Below, piece after piece: positions 1 through 7,780 of a stretch of DNA of 59,712 nucleotides. Made by a program: the position numbers and the translations under genes. The notes under the pieces were generated by a model that did not search any database, had not been told where the DNA came from, and saw only the letters and a program-made list of their open reading frames with translations. Source of the DNA: an uncultured Verrucomicrobiota bacterium (lineage in GTDB: Bacteria > Verrucomicrobiota > Verrucomicrobiia > Limisphaerales > UBA8199); contig CAIQQM010000312.1 of assembly GCA_903873945.1 (NCBI GenBank), positions 1 to 59,712 of the forward strand, given 5' to 3'. Every line of letters starts with the position of its first letter. Positions within the stretch are counted from its first letter, which is position 1.

Positions 1-1
1 T

Positions 2-334
2 AATTCAACGCCGCGTCTCGTTGCCAATTACGACTCCTGGAAGAACAAGTGGAAACGCCAAAAAATTGAACAACTTGCCTTGTTGCTCAAGGGCGCCTTG
101 GAAGCTGAAGCCAAGGTCGGACTGAAAATGAACATCGCGCAGAAAAACCTTGCCGGGTTGCTGAAAAGCCTTCCAGCCCTCCGCAACCCAACCATATCCA
201 ACCTTAGCCTTAAGGGCTGGGTGGCCGTGGAAACGATTATTGACGAGCATATCGTCCGTGAGTTGATCCCGGCTTTGAAGTTGGCCGGAGCCGAGGGGAT
301 TATCGAATACCCGCTCAACAAAGTGGTTTACTGA
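2..334 (+). CDS. hisG: ATP phosphoribosyltransferase, C-terminal fragment
   Basis: This is the 3' end of a gene cut by the left window edge; the reading frame is open from base 2 and no start is visible. HisG joins ATP and PRPP in the first step of histidine synthesis. The segment ending in GWVAVETIIDEHIVRELIP and IIEYPLNKVVY matches the C-terminal regulatory domain (HisG_C) of long-form HisG, an ACT-like fold that binds histidine for feedback inhibition. Only about 110 residues are present, so the catalytic part lies upstream of the window. The gene ends about 30 bases before the next small gene, with which it may be co-transcribed. The family call rests on the conserved C-terminal motif. 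Confidence 0.85.
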   Translation, partial: NSTPRLVANYDSWKNKWKRQKIEQLALLLKGALEAEAKVGLKMNIAQKNLAGLLKSLPALRNPTISNLSLKGWVAVETIIDEHIVRELIPALKLAGAEGIIEYPLNKVVY

Positions 335-366
335 AGGTCACTTCAATGGTAAATGGTTAACAGCCT

Positions 367-468
367 ATGGGTTCACTAAAGAAACGTCGGAAAGCCAAGA
401 TCAACAAGCATAAACGGCGCAAGAAGCTTCGGGCGAATCGTCATAAGAAGCGCACTTGGCAGAAGTAG
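367..468 (+). CDS. 33-residue basic AURKAIP1/COX24-like protein
   Basis: A 33-codon ORF starting at ATG 367 encodes an extremely basic peptide: [20 protein letters not shown] at the N-terminus, ending in HKKRTWQK. About two thirds of the residues are Lys, Arg or His. The KxKxxKHKxRK pattern is that of the AURKAIP1/COX24 domain, which in mitochondria belongs to a small mitoribosomal protein and which occurs as a stand-alone tiny protein in Verrucomicrobia and Bacteroidetes. A ribosome- or RNA-associated role is therefore likely but inferred. It lies between hisG and the TPR lipoprotein gene in the same direction. Short length makes it easy to miss in automated annotation. Confidence 0.75.
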   Translation: MGSLKKRRKAKINKHKRRKKLRANRHKKRTWQK

Positions 469-548
469 TTCGGGAGCCCTTCGGGCTTGCCATCAGTTTG
501 TTCAGCTCGAACCACTCTTTGAGTGGGTGGGTGGAGTGTTTCATCTGC

Positions 549-2246
549 ATGTTGCGTCGCTCTTGGTCCTGTGGCATGGCTTTGGTCATTGGCACGGTAC
601 TGATGGCCGGTTGTAGGTCTGTGTCCCCGCGCCTCTCAATCGCGCCAGCGGAACAGTCTGCCAATTCGCTTAGGCACGAGCTGGAAATCGATCGACCGGC
701 TCAGCAAATCGCCGAAGCCCATGCCCACTACGCCGCTGGCAGTATTCATGAACTGAATAATGAGTCGGAGGCGGCTTTACATGAGTATTATCTGGCCGCG
801 CTGAATGATCCGGGTGACGAATCGCTCATCCTCGAAGTCTCGCGTCGATTCCTGCAGGCCAGGCAACCGGATAAGGCCCTCGAAATTTTGAATCGCGCTG
901 CCGTCCGTCCAGACGCCTCGGGGTCAATTTTCGCACAGCTTGGACGTGCTTATTACGAGTTGGGCAAATATGAGCAGGCGGTGAGCGCGGACAATGCCGC
1001 TATCAGGAAGGCCCCTGTCTCGCTCGCCGGTTACCATAACCTTTTCCTGTATTACTTGCAGATCGAGCAACCGGAGGAAGCGCTCAAGGTTCTGGATAAT
1101 GCCGCAAAACAATCCAAACCGAACGTGGAGTTTCTCATTGGCTTGGGGGAATTGTACATTCATTACGGCCTCCAGCAGCCTCATCAGAAAAAAATCGCTT
1201 CAGCTGGGGCCATCATGGTTTTAAATCGCGCCCAAAAACTTAATCCGGCTGGTTCGGCTTTGCGTCTCAAGCTGGCGGAGGATCTTGACATTGCCGGGGA
1301 TCCGATCGGGGCGGCTCAGCTTTATCTCGATTTGCTCAATAAGCTGGCCGATTTGCCGCCAGTTCAGGAGCGTATTCGAGCCAAGCTGGCTGATATTTAC
1401 CTTCGTGGCAGCGATCGCAAGCGTGCGGTCGAGCAGCTTGAAGCCATCATTCGCGAGGATCCGACCAATCCCCAGGCTTATTATTATCTTGGTAGCTTGG
1501 AATTTGACGAAAAGAAACTGCCCGAGGCGGTTGGGCATTTCAGCAAGACTGTCCAGCTCAGTCCGGGTTTCGAACCGGTCTACTATGATCTTGCCATAAC
1601 CTGGATCGGTCTCAACAAGCCTGCCGATGCCCTCGCGATACTCGCGGCGGCTCGCCAGAAGTTTCCTCAAAACTTCGTTATGGAATTCTGGACTGCTTTG
1701 GCTTTTGCCAGGCAAAAAGCCTGGGCTGAGGCGATTGAGCATTTCACGGCTGCTGAGGTGATCGCGCAGGCGACTGAGCCAGAGCGGCTGAACCAAACAT
1801 TTTACTTCGAAGTCGGTGCTGCTTGCGAACGCAAAGGCGATTATGTTCAAGCCGAAAAATATTTCGAAAAATGCCTAAACCTCGCTCCCGACGATGCTGA
1901 AGCGCAGAATTATCTTGGTTATATGTATGCCGAGCAGGGCATGAAGCTCGACCGGGCGAAAGAGCTTGTCCAAAAAGCCGTTCGGAGCGAACCAAAGAAC
2001 CCCGCTTATCTGGACAGCCTCGGCTGGATCCTCTTCAAGCTGCGCCAGCCGCAGGAAGCCCTCGGCTATATCCTCAAAGCCATCGAGCTGTCTGAAAAGC
2101 CTGACCCCACTCTGTACGATCATCTCGGCGACATTTACGTTGCGCTTGACCAATTGGATAAAGCTCGTGACGCCTGGCGCAAATCCATCGCTCTCGATCC
2201 GGACAGCCGGGTTCTGGGAAAATTGGAATTGAGCGGTCCCAGATAA
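549..2246 (+). CDS. TPR-repeat lipoprotein
   Basis: The protein has about 565 residues. The start is placed at ATG 549 because this begins a typical lipoprotein signal, basic MLRR followed by a hydrophobic stretch ending in the lipobox LMAG-C with Cys22; earlier in-frame starts back to 456 overlap the preceding small gene and would bury the signal. The rest is a nearly continuous array of tetratricopeptide repeats, visible as recurring patterns such as AxxxLGxxYYELGKYEQA and AEAQNYLGYMYAEQG. TPR arrays bind proteins, and the lipid anchor places it in the envelope, probably the outer membrane. No enzymatic domain is seen. The partner is unknown, and the neighbours (hisG side and tyrA) give no functional hint. 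Confidence 0.85.
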   Translation: MLRRSWSCGMALVIGTVLMAGCRSVSPRLSIAPAEQSANSLRHELEIDRPAQQIAEAHAHYAAGSIHELNNESEAALHEYYLAALNDPGDESLILEVSRRFLQARQPDKALEILNRAAVRPDASGSIFAQLGRAYYELGKYEQAVSADNAAIRKAPVSLAGYHNLFLYYLQIEQPEEALKVLDNAAKQSKPNVEFLIGLGELYIHYGLQQPHQKKIASAGAIMVLNRAQKLNPAGSALRLKLAEDLDIAGDPIGAAQLYLDLLNKLADLPPVQERIRAKLADIYLRGSDRKRAVEQLEAIIREDPTNPQAYYYLGSLEFDEKKLPEAVGHFSKTVQLSPGFEPVYYDLAITWIGLNKPADALAILAAARQKFPQNFVMEFWTALAFARQKAWAEAIEHFTAAEVIAQATEPERLNQTFYFEVGAACERKGDYVQAEKYFEKCLNLAPDDAEAQNYLGYMYAEQGMKLDRAKELVQKAVRSEPKNPAYLDSLGWILFKLRQPQEALGYILKAIELSEKPDPTLYDHLGDIYVALDQLDKARDAWRKSIALDPDSRVLGKLELSGPR

Positions 2247-2433
2247 CCTAGCCGTCATTCCCTTGTCCCTTTGTGTTTAGCTCAGTTGATGGAACAGCAC
2301 GGATGCACCTGACTCCGGGTGAAATTGAGGGATGTGAGACTTGACTCGGTTCTGAAATTGCTTCCCTAGAACCTCGATGCTCAATAAGCTGGGACGCGAT
2401 GCTCCTTTCTAAGCAACGAAGTGAGTATGTGTA

Positions 2434-3618
2434 ATGACTAAGCAGAAATCAAAAGCACCCCCCTCCGCCAAACCGGTTCCGGCGGGTTCTTCACCGCCCA
2501 GTGCCCAACTCGACCAACTGCGCGTGCGGATAGACGGCATAGATCAGCAACTGGTGGAACTCCTGGCGCAGCGTGGCCGCGTTGTCGATCAGGTCACCCG
2601 CGTCAAGCAACAACACGCTTTGCCGACCTTCCACCCGGCGCGCGAGGAAAACCTTATCTCCGTTCGCCGCACCCAGGCTGTCCAGGCGGGCTTGGACCCG
2701 GACTATGTCGAAGACCTGTTTCGCACCATGTTGCGTCATTCGCGAGTGGGACAACTCGATACTCTGGGACGCCGCGGCGTTCGCCCTGGCGCAAAAGTGC
2801 TCATTGTTGGCGGCCGTGGCAGCATGGGCCGTTTCTTCTCTCGCTGGTTCCAACAATCCGACTACGAGGTGCATGTTCTTGATGTTGATGATTGGCCTCA
2901 AGTCAAACCGCTCACTGCCGGAATCGACTTGTGCCTGCTGGCTGTGCCCATCGCTGTTACTCCAGCCATTGCCGGCCGCATTGCTCCCCATCTGCCTCGC
3001 GGCTGCGTTCTGGCTGATATCACAAGTTTGAAACGCGAACCTTTGGCCGCCATGTTGAGGGCCTATGACGGACCCGTTGTGGGGTTGCACCCGCTTTTCG
3101 GTCCCGCTACCACTACCATGGACAAACAGATCGTTGTCGTCAGCCCCGGACGCCAGATGGACGCCTGCCAATGGTTGCTCGATCAACTTTCCGTATGGGG
3201 CAACATTCTGGTGGACACGCCGGCGGACGAACATGATGAAATTATGGGAATTGTACAAGCGCTCCGCCACTTCGCCACGTTTGCCTTTGGACAGTTCCTC
3301 CATTCCCGGCGAGTGCCGATTTCCCGCACTCTCGAGTTGTCCAGCCCCATCTATCGGCTTGAGTTGGCGATGGTCGGCCGTCTGTTTGCCCAGGATCCAT
3401 TGCTATACGCCGAAATCGTCTTTGCCACTCCCGAAAGATTGACTCTCTTGAAGGATTTTATCCATTCCCTCAATGAGAACCTCGGGATGATCGAAAAAGG
3501 CGAAAAGGCGGAGTTCGTGGCGCGTTTTCGCAAGGTGGCCGACTGGTTTGGACCATTTAGCGAACAGGCCATGCGCGAGAGCACCTTCCTCGTCGAGAAA
3601 CTCGTCCACCGTTTCTAA
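2434..3618 (+). CDS. tyrA: Bifunctional chorismate mutase/prephenate dehydrogenase
   Basis: The 394-residue protein carries two activities of tyrosine synthesis: chorismate to prephenate, then NAD-dependent oxidative decarboxylation to 4-hydroxyphenylpyruvate. Residues about 28-100 form an AroQ-type chorismate mutase (LRVRIDGIDQQLVELLAQRG). Residues from about 125 form a Rossmann dehydrogenase with the nucleotide loop VLIVGGRGSMGRFFSRW. Further diagnostic segments are GLHPLFGP, QALRHFATFAFG and SSPIYRLELAMVGRLFAQDP. Order and length match Escherichia coli TyrA (373 residues) closely. A short Ser/Pro/Lys-rich N-terminal extension precedes the mutase. It stands alone, with about 190 bases of non-coding sequence before it and a possible structured RNA after it. 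Confidence 0.93.
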   Translation: MTKQKSKAPPSAKPVPAGSSPPSAQLDQLRVRIDGIDQQLVELLAQRGRVVDQVTRVKQQHALPTFHPAREENLISVRRTQAVQAGLDPDYVEDLFRTMLRHSRVGQLDTLGRRGVRPGAKVLIVGGRGSMGRFFSRWFQQSDYEVHVLDVDDWPQVKPLTAGIDLCLLAVPIAVTPAIAGRIAPHLPRGCVLADITSLKREPLAAMLRAYDGPVVGLHPLFGPATTTMDKQIVVVSPGRQMDACQWLLDQLSVWGNILVDTPADEHDEIMGIVQALRHFATFAFGQFLHSRRVPISRTLELSSPIYRLELAMVGRLFAQDPLLYAEIVFATPERLTLLKDFIHSLNENLGMIEKGEKAEFVARFRKVADWFGPFSEQAMRESTFLVEKLVHRF

Positions 3619-3936
3619 AACAGTGCCTTGGTTGTGCTGGGGGGCATCCCGTGTACAGATAAAATGAATCGGGTAGCATACGCCAAGGAGGTGGGGGTGG
3701 GGAACCCCGCTGAAGAAACGTGCTGCTGCCCGATTCGCCACTGATTCTATTTCAATGTTTCCGGGTGTCAATGACTGTTTTGAAACCTGTCTGCGGTAAC
3801 GCCTGGGATGCTTCGTGCGAGCGGTTTGCCTGGCTTTCCATTTCTTCCTTGTGTCCCGGCTTGGCAGTTCCTGACATCCGGAGCTGGCATGTTAAAAATG
3901 TAAAACTGTGCTACCGTTATATGTGGGTTTAGAATA
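3619..3936. other. Intergenic region after tyrA
   Basis: No convincing gene is present in these 318 bases. The first half holds the strong stem-loop described at 3666-3736. The last 45 bases before 3937 are clearly A+T-richer than the surroundings and contain TTATATG near 3918, which could be the promoter region of the small ORF pair that follows; no well-spaced -35 element is visible. Confidence 0.5.
3666..3736 (+). ncRNA. Candidate structured RNA or 3' UTR element of tyrA
   Basis: A 13-base-pair helix can be drawn between GAATCGGGTAGCA (3666-3678) and TGCTGCCCGATTC (3724-3736), with a single G-U pair and otherwise perfect. The enclosed 45 bases contain a second short hairpin, GTGGG against CCCGC around 3698-3711, next to a very G-rich run. 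It lacks a T-tract, so it is not a standard intrinsic terminator. I could not match it to a known riboswitch, SRP RNA or ribozyme core. It could be a 3' stabilising element of tyrA mRNA, a small RNA, or a leader for the small ORFs downstream. Confidence 0.4.
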
Positions 3937-4065
3937 ATGCATGGCTTTGTCACAGTGAATGCGGTGGGTGTTCCGGCTCCGCTTTCTGGTTTGCTGTTCA
4001 GTCCTGGCCGGCCTCGGCTCGTTGCTCCCCTCAATCTGTCTGCCAAAAAGAAAGGTGAAGCTTGA
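3937..4065 (+). CDS. Small hypothetical protein (42 residues)
   Basis: An ORF of 42 codons starts at ATG 3937, preceded by an A+T-rich stretch and a weak GTGGG ribosome-binding candidate. The peptide begins MHGFVTVNAVGVPAPLSG and ends LNLSAKKKGEA. Its stop codon TGA (4063-4065) overlaps a TTG start (4062-4064) of the next ORF, and the sequence AAGGTGAAG just upstream could serve as the ribosome-binding site of that second ORF. The overlap suggests translational coupling, which is the main argument for both being real. No known family is recognised and no signal peptide or membrane segment is seen. Confidence 0.35.
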   Translation: MHGFVTVNAVGVPAPLSGLLFSPGRPRLVAPLNLSAKKKGEA

Positions 4066-4292
4066 TCAGCCGTCAGTTGGAATTGCATTTAAGCAGCGAA
4101 TCTCGGCCTCGGTCCGGCATTCGTTGCCGTTCTCGCCGCGCCGGTTGGTGGTTTGAGCGAATGCGCGGCCTGGTCGAACATGCTCGGGATTGGGAACCTT
4201 CGCCTTCCTCGGCTCAAGCGCGCCCACCTGTTGCCCTGCCGGGTGACGCAACGTCTTCCTCCTCCGGGGACCAGCACGCCAATCATTCATGA
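4062..4292 (+). CDS. Small hypothetical protein (76 residues)
   Basis: The ORF starts at TTG 4062, overlapping the stop of the preceding small ORF, with AAAGAAAGGTGAAG directly upstream as a plausible ribosome-binding site. It encodes an Arg/Ser-rich peptide with a central AGWWFERMRGLVEHARDWEP segment, which looks like a short amphipathic helix, and a low-complexity Ser/Pro/Ala tail. It is convergent with the FHA-domain gene, ending 36 bases from that gene's stop codon. No family is recognised. The WWFERMR helix is the part to use for a homology search. It could be a chance ORF. Confidence 0.42.
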   Translation: MISRQLELHLSSESRPRSGIRCRSRRAGWWFERMRGLVEHARDWEPSPSSAQARPPVALPGDATSSSSGDQHANHS

Positions 4293-4327
4293 CCCGCCTG
4301 CGCCGCCGCAGGGCTCTCCTCTCCGTC

Positions 4328-4930
4328 TCAAGGGACTCTTTTTGAATTGTGGACGAAAGGCAGCCTTACGGTTGTGCGCAAAAGCTCGAGAAACGATTTC
4401 TTCTTTTTCTTTTCTCCCCCGATAGGCTCGCATCTGTTGCTGCACACCGGGCACAGGATTAACACCTTGCCTCCTCGGCGGCGAAGTCGGTGCGCGCACC
4501 TCTCACACATGACTTCACGGCAATGTGTGCATTGCAGCGTCACCCGGTCATGCGGATGGCGCGGGCAGAGTAGCGAACCATCAGCCTGCACCACCGGCGG
4601 CGCCGGCGCCGGAACCTCGAACTTCGGAATCGAGATCGTAATCTCTGTGTTTTCCACCAGGAACTCCGCGTCTCCCAGACTCAAAAGCTGGCCTGCGCAA
4701 AGTTTGGCTTCCTTGATCGGTTCTCCGGCAAGATACGTTCCATTCGTGGAATCGCAGTCGCGCACAACGATCTCCCCTTCGCTCACCACAATTTCGCAAT
4801 GCGTGGCGGATACTGTAGGATGTTCGATCTGAAAATCATTTTCCGGGCTACGGCCGAAGCGGTTGCGGCCCAGCCTGAGCTCTATCACCTGAGACAGGCA
4901 ATCACTTGATTTTAACAGTAACCTCGCCAT
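4328..4930 (-). CDS. FHA-domain protein with C-terminal zinc-binding region
   Basis: The start ATG at 4930 gives MARLLLKSSD and a 200-residue cytoplasmic protein; upstream in-frame starts exist but the added sequence has no domain character and overlaps the region of the divergent gene. Residues about 15-95 form a forkhead-associated domain, which binds phosphothreonine, with the typical GRNRFGRSPENDFQI, HPTVSATHCEI and DCDSTNGTYLAG motifs. After a Pro-rich linker, residues about 125-175 contain regularly spaced Cys/His pairs (LCPRH, CTHC, CERC, CPVC) as in B-box or zinc-ribbon modules. A poly-Lys stretch follows. It probably reads Ser/Thr kinase signalling, but no kinase gene is in the window. 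It is divergent from the cardiolipin synthase gene. Confidence 0.85.
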   Translation of the reverse strand: MARLLLKSSDCLSQVIELRLGRNRFGRSPENDFQIEHPTVSATHCEIVVSEGEIVVRDCDSTNGTYLAGEPIKEAKLCAGQLLSLGDAEFLVENTEITISIPKFEVPAPAPPVVQADGSLLCPRHPHDRVTLQCTHCREVMCERCAHRLRRRGGKVLILCPVCSNRCEPIGGEKKKKKSFLELLRTTVRLPFVHNSKRVP

Positions 4931-5020
4931 GGCAATTTGGCCCTTCCAGTTGCCTTGTCTATTACTCTGCCAAGCCCGGTATGTCGAGACAATCTGCATG
5001 GACGTTACCATTGATTGCCA

Positions 5021-6190
5021 ATGTTTGGTTTCCCCGATAGAGTAAACCTCATGCTGGCGGGGGCGACGGGTACCAATTGGAAATGGCTGCGTACGGGGCG
5101 CGCGATTTTCGCGGACATGATGGCTGCGATTGATGCGGCTCGGCATTCGGTTTGCCTCGAGACTTATACCTTCTCGACGGGACCTTTGGCCGAGCGATTC
5201 CGCGAAGCGCTGGTGCAGGCAGCGCGGCGGGGTGTGCGCGTCCGCGTGTTGGTGGACGCATTAGGTTCTTACGGGTTGCCCGTGGCGTTTTGGGAGTCAT
5301 TGCGCGCCGCGGGTGGCGAGGTGCGGCAGTTTAATCCCCTGGCGCTGGACCGGATCGGGATTCGAGACCATCGCAAACTGCTGGTTTGTGACGCGGGCGT
5401 CGCATTTGTGGGTGGATTCAACATTGCGTCCGAATATGAAGGCGACGGGGTGACGCTGGGTTGGTGCGATATAGGTCTGAAAGTGGAAGGCCCGGTCGTG
5501 GTCGAGTTGGTAACCGAGTTTGAGGAGATGTTCCAGCGCAGCGAGTTTCAACACAAACGCTTCATGCGTTTGCGCAAGTCGTGGGCTAAAAAGGCGGTGG
5601 TGGTGGCAAAGGAACAGCTTTTGTTGAGTGGCCCGGGCCGCGGGCGGAGCCCGATTAAACGGGCGTTAAGGGCGGACCTCGCGGACGCGCGGGATGTGCG
5701 AATTATGACCGCATACTTTCTACCGACTTGGCGGATCCGGCGACAGCTAATGCGGGTCGCGCGGCGGGGTGGCCGCGTGTGGTTATTGCTGGCGGGAAAG
5801 TCGGACGTTCTTATCGCGCATTTAGCCGGAAGGAGTCTCTATCGGCGCCTCCTGAAGGCCGGCGTTGAGATATATGAGTATCAACCGCAAATCCTGCATG
5901 CGAAACTGGTTATAATTGATGGCGCCGTCTATGTAGGCTCCGCCAACCTCGACCAGCGCAGTCTCAACATCAATTACGAGTTGATGATGCGATTCGATAA
6001 CGCGGAAATGGCCGGCCAGGCGCGTGAGATTTTCGGGGACAACCTGAAACATTGCCGACGGATCACCTTGGAAGAGTGGGGAAAAGCGAGGACGCTCTGG
6101 GGGCGGCTGAAACAGCGTTGGGCTTACTTTTTTCTCATGCGCGTGGACCCTTATATCGCGCGCAGGCAATGGAAAGAGATGGCTGATTGA
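5021..6190 (+). CDS. Cardiolipin synthase-like phospholipase D family protein
   Basis: The protein has about 389 residues from ATG 5021. A TTG six bases upstream is also in frame but less likely. Two HKD motifs define the phospholipase D superfamily: HRKLLVCD (H117, K119, D124) followed by VGGFNIASEY, and HAKLVIID (H293, K295, D300) followed by VGSANLDQRS. Cardiolipin synthases of this type transfer a phosphatidyl group between phosphatidylglycerol molecules or from phosphatidylethanolamine. There is no N-terminal pair of membrane helices, so it resembles ClsB rather than ClsA. The gene is divergent from the FHA gene (90 bases between starts) and convergent with the SirB1-type gene. Substrate specificity cannot be read from sequence. 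Confidence 0.88.
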   Translation: MFGFPDRVNLMLAGATGTNWKWLRTGRAIFADMMAAIDAARHSVCLETYTFSTGPLAERFREALVQAARRGVRVRVLVDALGSYGLPVAFWESLRAAGGEVRQFNPLALDRIGIRDHRKLLVCDAGVAFVGGFNIASEYEGDGVTLGWCDIGLKVEGPVVVELVTEFEEMFQRSEFQHKRFMRLRKSWAKKAVVVAKEQLLLSGPGRGRSPIKRALRADLADARDVRIMTAYFLPTWRIRRQLMRVARRGGRVWLLLAGKSDVLIAHLAGRSLYRRLLKAGVEIYEYQPQILHAKLVIIDGAVYVGSANLDQRSLNINYELMMRFDNAEMAGQAREIFGDNLKHCRRITLEEWGKARTLWGRLKQRWAYFFLMRVDPYIARRQWKEMAD

Positions 6191-6207
6191 AGGGCTCCAA
6201 CCGTTGT

Positions 6208-7080
6208 TCAACGCGCAAGCACGATCAGATAACGCTGGAGCCGGGTCACTTCCTGGGCGGCCTCAAGCTGCACGAAGATTTGATGAAGGTTGGCGCAAAT
6301 GCGCAGCAGGACCCGCCGCGGGCTCGCCGGCGTCAGATAATCATCCTGCAAACCGTGTTTCCCCTGCAGCAAAAACTGGATGCAATCCGCCTTGGTCAAT
6401 AGTTTCCCGCCGGCAAATACGTCCAGATAAACTTCTGCCTCGGTGGATTGGTAACGGCAGATAAAATGGCCCGGGAGGCTGATGCCGGAAACTGGTAATC
6501 GCAGGCGGCGCGCGAGTAGGAGATAAATCAGGCAGAGGTTGATCGGATTGCCGGTGCGTCGGTCGATGACGCGGTTCAAGTAGTTGTTGTCGGGTTCGTA
6601 GTAGTTCGCCTCGTTGCCGGCAAAGCCGAGTTCGTGGAACAGGTATTGGTTGATTGTGGTGAGGATTTGTCGGGCCTTCATGCCGGGATCGATCTGGGCG
6701 CGCAATTCACCCGCATAAGCGTCGAGCAAGGCTTGATAGGCGGTAATATTGATTTCCGGATACTGCGTGCGTGCGAGCAGCCACGCGCCTTGCTCCAGAT
6801 CCAATTCCTCGCCGTGTCTAAGACAGAAGCCCAGAAACTCGTTGTCGGCGGCTTGACGGTCGAAATGGACGACGATGTTGTGCGCGCGGCGGCGCAGGGC
6901 GGAGTCGCTGCTCGCAAGGTGTGGCCGCAGCCATTCTGCCGCCGGGGGCCCCAGGGAAAGGATTTTATCGCGGATAGTCTGATAGACGACCGGATCATCG
7001 TCGGCAAGAAGGCAGAGCAGGGCGGACCTCTGGCTCTCCGAGAGCTGTTCCGCTGATGCGATGGTGCCAGCAGACTTCAC
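6208..7080 (-). CDS. SirB1 family protein (transglutaminase-like plus TPR-like)
   Basis: The 290-residue protein has an N-terminal helical region with HEAT-like repeats (DPVVYQTIRDKILSLGPPA and a second unit after it). The SirB1/YchA-type transglutaminase-like domain follows, with the diagnostic NNYLNRVIDRRTGNPINLCL, LARRLRLPVSGISLPGHF and DVFAGGKLLT segments. The family is widespread, often near prmC/hemK in proteobacteria, and its function is poorly defined. A Cys is present in NPINLCLIY and a His in PGHFICRY, positions that correspond to the transglutaminase fold, but I cannot say that it is an active enzyme. The C-terminal helices resemble a TPR. There is no signal peptide, so it is cytoplasmic. 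It ends 18 bases from the stop of the convergent phospholipase D gene. Confidence 0.85.
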   Translation of the reverse strand: MKSAGTIASAEQLSESQRSALLCLLADDDPVVYQTIRDKILSLGPPAAEWLRPHLASSDSALRRRAHNIVVHFDRQAADNEFLGFCLRHGEELDLEQGAWLLARTQYPEINITAYQALLDAYAGELRAQIDPGMKARQILTTINQYLFHELGFAGNEANYYEPDNNYLNRVIDRRTGNPINLCLIYLLLARRLRLPVSGISLPGHFICRYQSTEAEVYLDVFAGGKLLTKADCIQFLLQGKHGLQDDYLTPASPRRVLLRICANLHQIFVQLEAAQEVTRLQRYLIVLAR

Positions 7081-7126
7081 TTCACGTGCTCACGCTCCAG
7101 AATTGGTTAATATCAGAAAAGCCAGA

Positions 7127-7218
7127 GGAATTCAATGAATAATTCCAATTTGCCAGGGGGAATGTTAATTTCCGATTGGCGCGCGGGCGGTGATTCGACT
7201 ATCATGAGTCGTGGAATC
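7127..7218. repeat. Inverted repeats upstream of the ACT protein gene
   Basis: Two small inverted repeats lie in the divergent region between the SirB1-type gene and the ACT gene. GGAATT/AATTCC (7127-7132 and 7141-7146) has an 8-base loop. GATTCGACT (7192-7200) pairs with AGTCGTGGAATC (7207-7218), leaving a three-base bulge and the loop ATCATG. Either could be an operator or an RNA hairpin in the ACT leader; there is no direct evidence for binding. Confidence 0.3.
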
Positions 7219-7264
7219 AACGGGTAATATGGGCAGCTTCCAACCTCAAAACGGAGATTGACTT

Positions 7265-7657
7265 ATGCAAATCACAAAACAACTCGCAATCTTCCTCGAT
7301 AACCGGCCCGGCATGCTCGTGCGGGTTGCGGACGCGCTGGCTGAAGCCAAAGTCAACATCTACGCTGTCAGCACTAGCGACACGGTGGACCATAGCGTAA
7401 TCCGCCTCGTCGTGAGCGATTACCGCAAGGCTCTGCACGTCTTCGAAGAGCGCGGCACTCTCGTCGTTGAGGACGATGTCCTCATGATCGACGGCAGTAA
7501 CAAACCGGGTGAATTGTCGCGCATCGCTCACAAACTTGCCGAAGCTAAAGTCAATATCGAGTACTGCTACTGCGCCACTCCGCCCGAGTCAAAACGCGGT
7601 TTGCTCATTGTGCGTGTTTCGAACCCCACGAAAGCGCTCAGGATTCTGAATAGCTGA
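7265..7657 (+). CDS. Tandem ACT-domain protein
   Basis: The 130-residue protein consists of two ACT domains and nothing else. The first (residues about 3-65) begins KQLAIFLDNRPGMLVRVADA and the second (about 68-130) begins VLMIDGSNKPGELSRIAHKL. Both have the Pro-Gly turn and the helix AxxLAEAKVNI that form the amino-acid binding interface of ACT folds. Stand-alone tandem ACT proteins are small regulators that sense amino acids, but the ligand is not visible here. The start ATG 7265 is preceded by AACGGAGATTG, with GGAG as ribosome-binding site. It may be transcribed with the GH13 gene 120 bases downstream, though no functional link is evident. Confidence 0.9.
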   Translation: MQITKQLAIFLDNRPGMLVRVADALAEAKVNIYAVSTSDTVDHSVIRLVVSDYRKALHVFEERGTLVVEDDVLMIDGSNKPGELSRIAHKLAEAKVNIEYCYCATPPESKRGLLIVRVSNPTKALRILNS

Positions 7658-7780
7658 CGCGTTTGAGCGCGCGGATGTTCAGGAGGTTCCCCGGCCATCA
7701 ACCGGGTTGTGGCGGTCGGTCGGAACAGCCGGCGCTTGTCTAGGCAGCGATTCAAAGACTGGGTTTGGCAGATAGGCTCC

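Noticed and set aside
2270-2345. Possible tRNA because of TTTAGCTCAGTTGATGG
   Set aside because: Only a D-arm-like string is present; no acceptor stem, anticodon arm or T-arm can be folded.
2491-3303. A 270-codon minus-strand frame opposite tyrA
   Set aside because: tyrA is fully conserved over this stretch; the antisense frame has no recognisable motif.
3666-3736. Cobalamin riboswitch, because GCCACTG occurs at 3737-3743
   Set aside because: The other conserved B12 box elements are missing and no cobalamin gene follows.
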